This document shows positions 33,398 through 43,710 of a stretch of 64,000 nucleotides of DNA, in pieces. Below the pieces are notes generated by a model that had not been told where the DNA came from, made no database searches, and was given only the letters and a program-made list of their open reading frames with translations. The position numbers and the translations under genes are program-made. How positions within the stretch are numbered: position 1 is the stretch's first letter; every line of letters begins with the position of its first letter. Source of the stretch: Lucinisca nassula (lineage: Eukaryota; Mollusca; Bivalvia; Lucinida; Lucinidae); NCBI GenBank assembly GCA_963580285.1, contig OY757010.1:75620858-75684857 (forward strand), written 5' to 3'.

Positions 33398-35508
33398 CTG
33401 CTGATCTCACATTCCCTTTCCATCAGAAGTTGCTTTGCCTGATGAAGTTGCCTCTTCAGATTCTTAAAATCTGGACTATTTGATCCGCTACCATACCACA
33501 GTCCATTAGGAAGAGAACACTGCAAGTTGTTTTTAGCACATTGCTCACAACTTATATTTCTGTCTGATTCATCCTTTTTTGATATTGCACGCTGGAGACT
33601 AATTTTATCAGAGTTATCTTTCAGAGTTGCATCTAGTTCTGTTAAAAGTTCATCCTCTGAATCTATCCCAGAATTTTCATCTTTCAATGAATGTTCTACA
33701 TGTTCAACACAACTAGAATTCTGAAAAACAGTCACAGACATGGACACTCCCTGGTTATCATTTATCTGGATATTTCTAGATTTTGGGATAGCTCCAGACT
33801 CATTTGATAATCCTGTTTTACCCACAGTATTCAGATCATTGTCCCTGACATTTTCAGTTTCCTGCTGTAAGACTGCTTCATTTTGACTGCTCTTTTTCAG
33901 TGTTTGGTCAGCATTTAAAGCATTGTTTAATGTACATGTACTCTCATCACTAACTTCAGTATTTCCAAGATCTGAAGTCCTCCAATTTACATTTTCCAGC
34001 TGCCCTTCAATGTTTCTATCACAACTAGTCCTAAGCTCAGCAATTTCACCTCCATTCATCTCAATACTACCTGCATTTATCTCAATACTCACCATATTAG
34101 GAGTAACAGATGCACTGGTTATCACATTATTGTCCTGATTAGACCCTGTTTCTGTTGCTTTGGCTGCACCAGAAAAATGTGAAGACACATCCAGAACAGT
34201 GTCATTAATGCTGGGTGGAACCAGAATATCACTTTCATCATTTGACTCAACCTCCACTTCACTCTGACTAGATTCTTCTATCTGACCAGTTATTGAAAGG
34301 CTTTGATCACATTCAGGTTCAAAAGATTCTGAGTCATCTTTTGCTTTACTGACCTGGTTTGCTACAGAAAGGTTATCTTGGACGATGCCTGTACCCTGAT
34401 CATTTTTATTTATATCACAATTATTGGAATGACTTTCATTGTTCATATTCATTTTACTTTCAACTTCAGTTGTATCACTACATGGATTTGCATGGCTTGA
34501 TTGAATTTCTACATATTCGGGACAAGAAACATCTGACCGCTCCTGAGTAACTTTTGAACTGCCTCCTGTTGCACCTGTTGAAAGCTCTATCTCCTGATCT
34601 GCTTCTGTTTCTAATTGTTCATTTCCAGTATGACTCCCAACACTGAGACATCTATCACCTTCAGGGCCATAATAATCTTCCTCTTCTGGCAATGAGTTAG
34701 TTTCCCACTCATTATCATCTGACACTGCTCCTAGGTCTTCAATTAAATTTAAAGGTTCATCTGTGTCATTGCATTGCACTCCAGCATACATATCAATGTC
34801 TTCAATATTATTAGCTGCAAGCTGATTGTCTGATTCAGTTCTGTGAGTTTCTAAAGGCAATTCAAGTCTTAGTGACTCTGCTTCATCATTTGCCATCCCA
34901 TATTGTCCAGGACTGCCAGCTTCTGCCCCTTCAGCATTCAGGTGGCCATTTATGGAATCTTCAGGTTCTAGGGACCATTCAGCTCCAGTGCAATCTGAAC
35001 TGTTACCATTAAGATCCTGTTCATCTTCTGCTTGAGTGGATTCTCCAATACCATACCCATATGATGCTCCTGATTCAATAACAACAGGCAATGCATCATC
35101 TTCTACATAATGGTGATTCTGAAATCTGGGCATACATTCAGCTTCGGCATTTTCTGCTATATTCTTGGCTTCCTTTTCAGCATCAGATCTTGCCCCATAC
35201 TGCACTTCAGATTCATCTTCAGTTGCTTCCTGTTCTTGTGCTACATAAGGACAAGATCCACCCTGGTTCAACAAAAATACATCATTTGGTGCAGATCTCT
35301 CATCTAAACCATGACCTTCTGCACTTTCTATTTCATGATGTATGCCAGTTTCTTCCTGTAAATGAGCTTGACTAGCTGCCAATTCAGATTCAGCTTCTAA
35401 ACTTTCACCCTCTGAGCCTTCTTGTTCTAGATTTCCTGGTAGAGGAGTGTCAGCCTCCGGCTCAGGATTTTCTATTGGATCCCCATTTTCTGGGACAATG
35501 CCCGACAT
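33398..35508 (-). CDS. CCDC186: CCDC186-like coiled-coil protein, first coding exon (acidic N-terminal region)
   Basis: This exon encodes about 704 residues starting MSGIVPENG. It follows a TTTCATTTCAG acceptor (exon begins at 35518, so an upstream 5' UTR exon is expected) and ends at an AG|GTAATA donor in phase 2. Most of it is acidic low-complexity sequence rich in E, D, S and N with no known domain. Near residue 615 is an EDELLTELDATL segment resembling the EDLLEEIESELLS stretch I recall in vertebrate CCDC186. A CEQC..C cluster lies near residue 650, a LPNG motif near 664, and the coiled coil begins near 680 (NLKRQLHQAKQLL). The family acts at the trans-Golgi with Rab2 and in dense-core vesicle maturation. 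The acidic part is several times longer than the human equivalent (about 200 residues by memory). The start was chosen as the first in-frame ATG after the acceptor. An out-of-frame ATG lies 8 bases upstream. Confidence 0.85.
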
Positions 35509-35516
35509 ATTGACAT
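35472..35516 (-). promoter_or_regulatory. Short upstream ORF overlapping the CCDC186 start
   Basis: An ATG at 35516 lies in the same exon, 8 bases before the chosen start and in a different frame. It runs 14 codons to a TAG and overlaps the start of the main ORF. If this ATG is in the mature mRNA it could lower initiation at the main start. Effect is inference. Confidence 0.4.
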
Positions 35517-35518
35517 CT

Positions 35519-36052
35519 CTGAAATGAAATTCAAGAAATCAGCAAAAACAGGTGATTGGGCAGAAATAAGAAAAATATCAGCACATTGTGGATGAAAAAA
35601 GGCACCTTATCTGGAGCAATGGAATTTCTTTCAAAGACAAGTCTTACAACTTACCCTTCTACTTAACCCTCCAACTTCAAGCACTAATGATGGCATTTTA
35701 ACCCATTGTATGCTAGTGGACTCCTCCATTGCTATTTGTAGGACAAGTCCATTTGNNNNNNNNNNNNNNNNNNNNNNNTATAAGGGTGTCACGACAATTT
35801 TTTCTTTTATTGATGGAAAATTCTGTTAGCAAACAGCCAAGGCCCTGATCAGACGCTGTGTTTTGCGGTGTCTGATCTGTTCCTGCACTGTTTGATAAGG
35901 TACTCCTTTAGGGGGTTCCCACATGCAATGGGTTAAACTATTTTCTTTTTTCTTACTTTTCAAAGAAAATAAGGCTTGTCATTTCATGTGAATTGACTGC
36001 TGGACAGAAGATTCACATGAAATTTCAAGCTTTTTTCTCTGAAAATTAAGAA
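35519..36052. other. Intron or 5' flank of CCDC186 with an assembly gap
   Basis: 35756-35778 is a run of 23 N. Around it is AT-rich sequence with a fold-back GCAAACAGCCAAGGCC/ CACTGTTTG pair at 35830-35900. No 5' UTR exon can be recognised. Confidence 0.6.
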
Positions 36053-37110
36053 AAAAACAAGAATTCCGCCGAAGGCTATGTCGCGCCTGTGGGGGTGCAA
36101 AGTCACCCAACCATGGTATGTAGGTAAAGGTCAAACATAGATGCTTGCACAAAAGTTTCCATTCTTAAATGCAAGCTTGTACTAAGTATCATTAAGCTCT
36201 AATAATTCTTGAGAAATGAACTTAACCATTAGGGTGAATGCTAGGGTGGTCGCAATATTTTACAATGTCGGTGAACCATGAAATGTAGGTCAAGGTCAAA
36301 TATGGACGCTTGCATTTAAGTTGCCATCCACAAATACAAGTTTGTACCAAATATCATTAATGTAGCTCTTATAGTTCTTGAGAAATAAACTTGACCATTA
36401 GGGTGAACGCTAGGGTGGATTTTACAAAGTCAGTGAACCATGAAATATAGGCCAAGGTCAAATATGGATGCTTGCATGTAAGTTACCATACCCAGATACA
36501 AGTTTGTACCAAGTATCATTAATAAAGCTCTTATGGTTCTTGAGAAATAAACTTGACCATTAGGGTGAATGCTAGGGTGGTCCCAATATTTTACAAAGTC
36601 AGTGAACCATGAAATGTAGGTCAAGTTCAAATATGGATGCTTGCATGTAAGTTGTCATCCCCAGATACAAGTATGTACCAAGTATCATTAATGAAGCTCT
36701 TATAGTTCTTCAGAAATAAACTTGAACCTCAGGGTGAATGCTAGGGTGGTCACAATATTTTAAAAAGTCAGTGAACCATGAAATGTAGGTCAAGGTCAAA
36801 TATGGATGCTTGAATGTAAGTTGTCATCCCCAGATACAAGTTTGTACCAAGTATCATTAATGAAGCTCTAATAGTTCTTCAGAAATAAACTTGAACCTCA
36901 GGGTGAACGCTAGGTTGGTCGCAATATTTTACAAAGTCCCCAGATACAAGTTTGTACCAAGTGTCATTAATGAAGCTCTTATAGTTCTTGAGAAATAAAC
37001 TTGAACCTCAGGGTGAACGCTAGGTTGGTCGCAAATGTTGACGCCTTGACAAACGGAAGAACGAACGAACGGACGCTTATATCGCGCCATGCTAATAGCA
37101 GGTGCTACAA
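36053..37110 (+). mobile_element. Satellite-bearing element 4 (pearl/HINE-like)
   Basis: It begins AACAAGAATTCCGCCG and ATGTCGCGCC. The core is about five units of 165-178 bp with ACCATGAAATGTAGGTCAAG and CAAGTTTGTACCAAGTATCA. The right part has GGAAGAACGAACGAACGGAC and then ATATCGCGCCATGC. No coding capacity. The frame at 36430-36630 is a repeat by-product. Confidence 0.8.
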
Positions 37111-38001
37111 AAAAGAAAAGTGATAAAAAACCTACAGTGAAGACTAGGATCAGCCAGCATATTCACACAATTAGATAAGACTGTGTGTCACAGACTAAGC
37201 ATTTTGCTTTAGGCACCCATACTGTCATAAATCCAAATATTACATTAAGTTAAAAGGCATTTTATTAAAAACTTAGATGTCCAGGCAAAAATTAGGGCTC
37301 TTGGGCAACTAGGCGCCTATTAGTGTCAATTTGATTACAGGCAAATCAGTCTGCCGAAGCCGCCTGCGTTATTTATAATTGTTGAAGTGCGGACAGTCAA
37401 CAACGTACAAGTTAAATTACAGCTGCATGTGTGAAAACATGTTTCGGATAATTTTTGTTGTCACAATAGACTTCAAAGGAAAGTACATGAAATTTGATCA
37501 CAGTGAGGGTTCCGGGTCGTTTCGCCCGTGGGTCGTTTCGCCCTGAGTCGTTTCGCCCAGATTTTGGGGGTGGGTCGTTTCGCCCTTACCTGGTGAGTCG
37601 TTTCGCCCGTGAGTCGTTTCGCCCGTGGGTCGTTTCGCCGCAATTATATTTTAAGGGAGTGACAAACGGAACGGATGAGTAAATGGGCAGATGGATGAAT
37701 AAATAAATGAATAAATGGGTTAATTGAGTTGTGCGTTGGTAGATGGACGGACGTGCGAATGAACGGACGGCATTTTGAATATACGGAGATTGATAAGTTA
37801 ATGAATGAATGGAGAGTATTGGCAGATGGAAAAACGGAAATGAATGAATGAATATGAATGAATGAATGAATGAATGAATGAATGAAGTGATGCTTGTGTA
37901 GATGGACGGACTACGAACGGATCTGAATCTGAACTGTTCATAGTGACACTTTAAATGACACCTACGGATGGGTGATGTATGGACGGGCTCGTTTCAGAGT
38001 T

Positions 38002-38045
38002 CAGAGAGAGAGAGTTCAGAGAGAGAGAGAGAGAGAGAGAGAGAT
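38002..38045 (+). repeat. GA microsatellite
   Basis: GAGAGA runs separated once by GTTCA, inside element L. Confidence 0.9.
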
Positions 38046-38084
38046 GTGGATGTTTTGGCAGTCAATATTTATAGGCTATTGACT

Positions 38085-38317
38085 TTAAATTGTGAAATAT
38101 TCGGCACGAGTTCATATGGCGAAGGACGCACGAGCTTGCGAGCCTTCGGATCGGGACGTTAACTGGAGGCCCCCTGTGCAGGGAGATCCATCCCCTGTGC
38201 AGGTTAAAGATCCCTACCGTAATTACATGATCACTGTGAAGGCTTTCATCCTGCAAAACCTGGAGTGTATGAAATATACACCTGCGTAAATGGTCAAATG
38301 TGACAGACGCAGTATCA
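38085..38317 (+). mobile_element. SINE-M fragment
   Basis: GGGACGTTAACTGGAGGCCC, TACATGATCACTG and AACCTGGAGTG are shared with the longer copy at 39777-40244. The tRNA head is missing here. Confidence 0.65.
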
Positions 38318-38318
38318 G

Positions 38319-38320
<2 letters not shown>

Positions 38321-38394
<74 letters not shown>
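38321..38394 (+). repeat. GATA microsatellite
   Basis: About 18 perfect GATA units. On the minus strand they give an artificial repeated IYLS frame (38062-38430). Confidence 0.95.
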
Positions 38395-39599
38395 CCTAGG
38401 CGCTAATCCACCACGATAATTCTTTAACACTTATTATCACATATTAACCGAGCCGAGAATAATTTGATTGTTAATTAAAAGTTTTGTCTCTTTAGGCGAA
38501 CGGCGGCCGACGTTCCAGGAAGGCACCACTGTTTAAAATATTTGTTTATTGGAAATGAGGTTTAACGTCCCCGTCAGCACAATTAACGTAATAATGTAGC
38601 CAGTTATATCACGTCACTATTTGTGCAGAAAGAACAAGTGATTAGTGAATAAAACATGCTGTTAGCAAGTCTATGCAATAACTCCCCGCTAAACCTAACT
38701 TTATACAGTGAAAAATGGGCTTTCGCATATACTTTATTTCTCTTATTTCTGATTCTAGAACATAGGCAATTAGACGGTTCTAAACCAAAATCTATGTTTT
38801 GAACAGAAAGAAATATATGTCACATTTTTTAATATAAACAGTCATTTTCACAGCCATAAATCCCATTGTATTGCAAAGACTTGTTAACCTTATGTGAGCT
38901 CGAATATCTTGCTCAAAAAGGTGGTAGCGCAGTTGCTCAAACCTGAAGTAGAGGCCGTCAGTAGGTCGTCCTGCTGCACTAAACGAGGGCAAAAACCATG
39001 TTTTCCGGAACTCCCTTTACCCCCATCGATCCCTTTACATATCAAAACAAACATAACCTTAATCAATAGGGCATGAAAAAATAAGGGCGAAACGACCCAC
39101 CTAATCAGGGCGAAACGACCCACGGGCGAAACGACCCACTGGCGAAACGACTCATGGGCGAAACGACTCACGGGCGAAACGACCCGAGACCACAGTGAGG
39201 GGTCGTATTGTGGACACACTTGTACTTTAGCCATTTCAGTTCCAGTTTCATTGTTTTTGAAATGACAATTATAGACGGACATGTAACCAGACGCTCCCTA
39301 CAGCCAGATATGCGAGCTGCAAAAATACAGCCCAAATTTGAGTTCTAAATGTCTACTGCAAATAGTATGATTGAAATACACAATCACTTCATATTTTGCT
39401 ATTTTTCAATCTGTGATTGATGAAAATAAGAAGCTTTTCTGGCTTTCTGAGAAGCTTGGCTAAACAATTTGTATCTTACTTTCGAGCCCAACAATGATCA
39501 TCATTCATCAGGTATCTAGTCAGGTAAGTTCTTAAATTATTCATTTTGTAGCTAAAGATTTACATCAGTTGATTTTCGTTTATTCCCACATTCACTGAG

Positions 39600-39765
39600 C
39601 TATAACGCTCATTAGTGGAAGGGATATAATGACCGTATAAAGGATATCATGATCCCGTAGAAAGGATTTCATGATTAATCTCCACGAAAGAATGTTGTCG
39701 ACCCCGGCAGATATAGAACCCGCGTCCTTCTGGTCACCAGTCAGATGCGCATCTGGCTGGCTGTA
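39600..39765 (-). repeat. SINE-J fragment
   Basis: Matches 27340-27475 (TTTCATGATTAATCTCCACG, CTTCTGGTCACCAGTC) with a damaged B box. Confidence 0.6.
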
Positions 39766-40244
39766 TTTTGTCGATGTGTGGAAGTACAGTGGTTAGTGCA
39801 CTTGTCCCTAATGCTAGAGGTCCAGGGTTCGATCCCGGCAGTGGCAATAAAATTTCGGTGTCCGAACAAACTCCATTGGCATCATTTGCAGGGATGAATG
39901 TCATAAAGTGCACTGTCCTTTGGATTGGGATGTTAACTGGAGGCCCCCTGTGCAGGGAGAACATCCCCTATGCAGGTAATTACATGATTACTGGCTAGGC
40001 TTTCATCCTCCAAAACCTTGTTGTTGTTGTTGTTTATCTACAAAGCATTTTAACGCTGCTTATTAACACTGGGTACTTAAGTAAATCTCTTATGTATTGC
40101 ACAATGTACAAATCTCATGCTGCTATATGTGCGCATGCATAAATATATTGCACTTCATAATCTTTTTGTGCTCCTGATGGAGTGTTTGTAAGGTACACCT
40201 GCGAGTAATGGCCAAATGTGAATGATCACAGTATCAGTAGAAAG

Positions 40245-41288
40245 TTTTGTTTGTTTGATTTGAGGTTTAACACTGTAAAGGTCATTTTGGAGACGTTGCT
40301 TCCAATTTTGAGGGACTTTTACCCGTCACTGAAATGAAATGACTTCTCAAGCCCTGTCGCCCGATGAAACCAATAGGGTTTATTAGGATGGACGGTCCGC
40401 CTCGCACCGCGGTTCCTGGACAAGCTTAGATCATCTAAGCGGTTTACCAGTTTTAGTGTGCAGGCCAGATTCAGCTCTGCGTGGGAGCATCGTGCAGCCC
40501 ATATATTTCTTCAAGCCCGGGTGCGTAAATTTACCGGAAAGGACCAGAAAGGACCTGATTACCGGAAAGGACCGGAAAGGACCTGTTTCTACCCAGTTTC
40601 CTCCCTATTTCATGATATTTTTTTTTGTATGCACCCTAACTACACTGCTTGTATCGTTACCCACATACTACATGTTTTTTTTTTTTTTTCATAAAAAAGT
40701 TGATTTTTGAAATCAGAGTGCCCAGTGCCTGCCTCAGTCTAATGTGGAATGGATTTGATTGCAGAAGGTCTGTACATATTCTGTATCTATACCTATTTGC
40801 TAGTTTGACCATGAAATATTATTTACTGTTTTAATTTAGGCCAAGAAGTGCAGTTGTCAGCTTCTGGCGGCAGACTTTACGCTACATAACCACATATGCA
40901 TACACAGGCCCTGGAAAGGTGTGGATAGTTCAACTGAACTGGTTGACATGACCGTAATATTGTTGAATGGGCTGTTAAACTCTGAGTAATTATTTCAATA
41001 ACCAGCCATTCCCTTCGTTCCACCCATTTCATTTCATGGATCGCAGGATTGATCCAGTCATGAAAGGGCAGCTTTCAGTTTCTGTCGAAAGAATTTACTA
41101 TATAACCCAGCACCAGAAAAGTGGATCGCAAGACTGACCGGCCGCGACATGACCTTTACAATGTTGACTGGGCTTACCGGTACTAATGTATGTTTTAGCT
41201 AAAAATAGAAAATTATGGGTCCTTTCCGGTAATCAGGTCCTTTCTGGTAAATTTACGCACCGCTTCAAGCCCCTATGGGCGGGGGCGA
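40245..41288 (-). mobile_element. SINE-A copy split by TIR element N
   Basis: Flanked by ATCAGTAGAAAG at 40233-40244 and 41289-41300. The SINE body is 40245-40518 plus 41273-41288. Confidence 0.9.
40519..41262. mobile_element. TIR element N, 10-bp target duplication
   Basis: Inverted ends GGTGCGTAAATTTACC with subterminal GGAAAGGACC repeats on both sides (extended inverted similarity of about 45 bases). CTTCAAGCCC flanks it at 40509-40518 and 41263-41272, and the uninterrupted sequence is visible in every other SINE-A copy. 744 bp, with no recognisable transposase. The duplication length suggests a MULE-like element. Confidence 0.85.
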
Positions 41289-41799
41289 ATCAGTAGAAAG
41301 GAAGAAACATCTTGACTTAGTCTGGATTTGAGTGTGTTTCTTCAAAAGGCAGTGCCTTAAATTCATGTCAGTGTCACAAAGAGTGGCACGAGGCCACTGG
41401 TGTCTGTGAGTGAGCAAGAATATAACAATAATTAAGACTGACAGCCGCGAAATCTAATTACATTAAAAAATGTTGCATATTGCAACAGCAAAATGACGTT
41501 TTTACCAATAGAACGTCTGTAAATCCGAACGCATATGTGCTGCACTTGTTATAACATTTCTGTATATATGAATTACTGCCCAGTTAACTTTTGAATTAAT
41601 CTGTCAAAAAAACTTGCCAGCTTTACAAAATGGCGAATGTTAATGACAAGTCACATGATCAAAATAAATCGCTGACTGGTATAGTTTCTAGCCGCATGGA
41701 AATCGTGGCCCTTCGAGTTTCTGCAGCGAGATATCTAGGTAGGATTGCACTGCATGACCTAACACAGCGAGCGAGGGGAGGTAACAACCAGACCAGATA

Positions 41800-41977
41800 T
41801 CTAGGTAGCTATCGCGATAATTTGAAACATTATCGCGACATTATCTTGCGCTAGGTGGCATTTTTCAGATACTTCAATCTTCGAAGAATATGACATGCGC
41901 AGACAACGATTATCGCGATATTTTAAGTTTTCTGAAAGGCAGTGGCTAATCGTCCGGTCCCGGGTGACCTGTACACG
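41800..41977. repeat. Repeat-O (TAGCTATCGCGATAA) hosting the large TIR element
   Basis: AGCTATCGCGATAATTTGAAA and GGCTAATCGTCCGGTC continue after the large element at 48901 (GACCGGTACCGGACGACGGA). A separate copy is at 58280-58660 with CGGTACCGGACG and AGCTATCGCGATAATTT. Confidence 0.7.
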
Positions 41978-42379
41978 GGGAAGGTATAATTTGAGGACTT
42001 TTATTGGAGGACCAGAGGACTGAGGACCAAGTCCTCTAGAGGACCAGGGGTATAATTTGAGGACCAAATACAGGAGGACCAGTGCTTTAATAAGCCTTAT
42101 AATGGCTATGATAATTGAAGATAATTACTGTTTATTGAAAATGACACCTGCTGGTATGGTATATCACCTCATGGGCATATATACAGAAAATAAGGAAAAA
42201 AATAAAATAAAATAAATAAAAGGAAAAACATGTTATTATGCTCAGGAAATTTTTCACCATAGCATTTTTAGAAAAACATTTTTTTGGCATCTTGTTACTC
42301 TGATAAAAAATGTTTAGTTGAAATTAGAATTATAATTGATATAATCAATCTGTTATTTTTTAATTCACAAACTGCATGA

Positions 42380-43380
42380 TGAACAGTGGAGATCCTGATC
42401 ACATGGCACCTTGCTACTCTTTTAAAAATGTTTACTTGGAATTAGAATTTCTCAACAGTAAGTACTTTCTATATACTTAATATAAGCTACCTGTTAACTT
42501 CACAAACTACATGTTGAACAGCGAAGATCCTGATCAGATGGCATCTTGTTACTCTTTTAAAACTGTTCACTTAAAGTTAGAATTTCTCTACTTTCAATAT
42601 ACATGTACTTAATATAAGCTATCTGTTAAATTCACAAACTGCATGAAGAACAGTGAAGATCCTGATCAGATGACATCTTGTTAATCTTTTAAAAATGTTC
42701 ACTTAAAGTTAGAATTTCTCTACTTATAATATACATGTACTTTATATCAACTATCTATTTAATTCACAAACTGCATGATGAACAGTGAAGATCCTGATCA
42801 GATGGCATCTTGTTACTCTTTTAAAAATTATCTGTTAAATTCACGAACTGCATGATGAACAGTTAAAGATCCTAATCAGATGGCTTATCTGGAGCTAAAC
42901 TGTTGTTTTGCTCAGAAATTTTTCACCACAGAATTATATGAAATATCATTAAGATAACATTTCCGTATGACATAGACCACTCTTACATGTTACCATAATG
43001 GTATAATTCCCTGATGAAAACTTGTGATATTTTTCGTATTAATACTCCAAATATACCTAGGTTGCGGCCTGTGCTTGTTAGTACCACCTAAATGTGGCGG
43101 TTCAAACGACTATACTCACAACCTATGTTTTGGAGCAGAAATAAGAAAAATAATGTATACCCCTGTAAACCTCAATTTTCGCTATATAAAGTGGGGTTAA
43201 GAGGGGTGTTCATTACACGGACTTGTAAACATGATGACTTTTGGCATCTTGCTACCCTTTTCAAATGTTTAGTTGAAATTAGAATTTCTCCAATTTCTAC
43301 ATGTATATGCTTGATATAATCTACTGTTAAATTCACAAACTGCAAGATGAACAGTGAAGATCCTAATCAGATGTCTACAA
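42380..43380 (+). repeat. Array in left arm of element P, interrupted
   Basis: Units carry AGATCCTGATCAGATGGCAT, CTTGTTACTCTTTTAAAA and TCACAAACTGCATGATGAAC. Starts are near 42390, 42525, 42655, 42790, 42865 and 43360. A MITE-B copy (about 42950-43240) lies inside. Confidence 0.8.
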
Positions 43381-43710
43381 TCCGGAGCTACAATGTTTTA
43401 TGCTCAGAAATTTTTCAGCATAGAATTATATCATCATGCTTACAAGTCCGAGAAATGAACACCCACTACACTCCACTTTATATAGAGATAACTGCGGTTT
43501 AGGGGGTATACATTATTTTCCTTATTTCTGTTCATAGACATAGGTTGTAGGTACTCGGTAGAACCACCACAATGGGGCGGTTCTAACGAGCACCCACAAT
43601 CTATGTTTTGAGTATAAATAAGAATATCACAAATTTTCAACAGAAAATGAACCGTTTTGGAGATGTAAAAAAAAATCCATTATGACTCACATGTATGTTA
43701 TTGTAATGGA
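42950..43710. repeat. Two MITE-B copies inside element P
   Basis: The first, about 42950-43240, has CACAACCTATGTTTTGGAGC and TATACCCCTGTAAACC. The second, about 43430-43700, is in the opposite orientation and has ACATAGGTTGTAGGTACTCG and GGTTCTAACGAGCACCC. Confidence 0.7.

Larger units (their letters stand above)
37509..39190. mobile_element. TIR element L (GGGTCGTTTCGCCC termini), 10-bp target duplication
   Basis: The left end is at least six head-to-tail GGGTCGTTTCGCCC-type units (37514-37640). The right end (39083-39190) has the same units inverted. Outer ends are GTTCCGGGTCG and, reversed, GTCTCGGGTCG. Flanks CACAGTGAGG at 37499-37508 and 39191-39200 are identical. Length 1,682 bp. Inside are microsatellites, a SINE fragment and MITE-B, but no transposase. 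A 9-10 bp duplication suggests a Mutator-like (MULE) origin. Confidence 0.82.
39777..41400 (+). mobile_element. SINE-M, tRNA-derived, split by a two-level nested insertion
   Basis: The head includes CCAGGGTTCGATCCCGG (B box). The body has TTAACTGGAGGCCCCCTGTG and ATCACAGTATCAGTAGAAAG. A SINE-A is inserted at 40245-41288 and the host resumes at about 41301. The 3' limit is approximate. Confidence 0.65.

Noticed and set aside
33527..35375. Plus-strand frames opposite the first CCDC186 exon
   Set aside because: They are antisense shadows of a long conserved-type ORF, without domains.
38062..38430. Minus-strand frame with repeated IYLS
   Set aside because: Translation of the GATA microsatellite.
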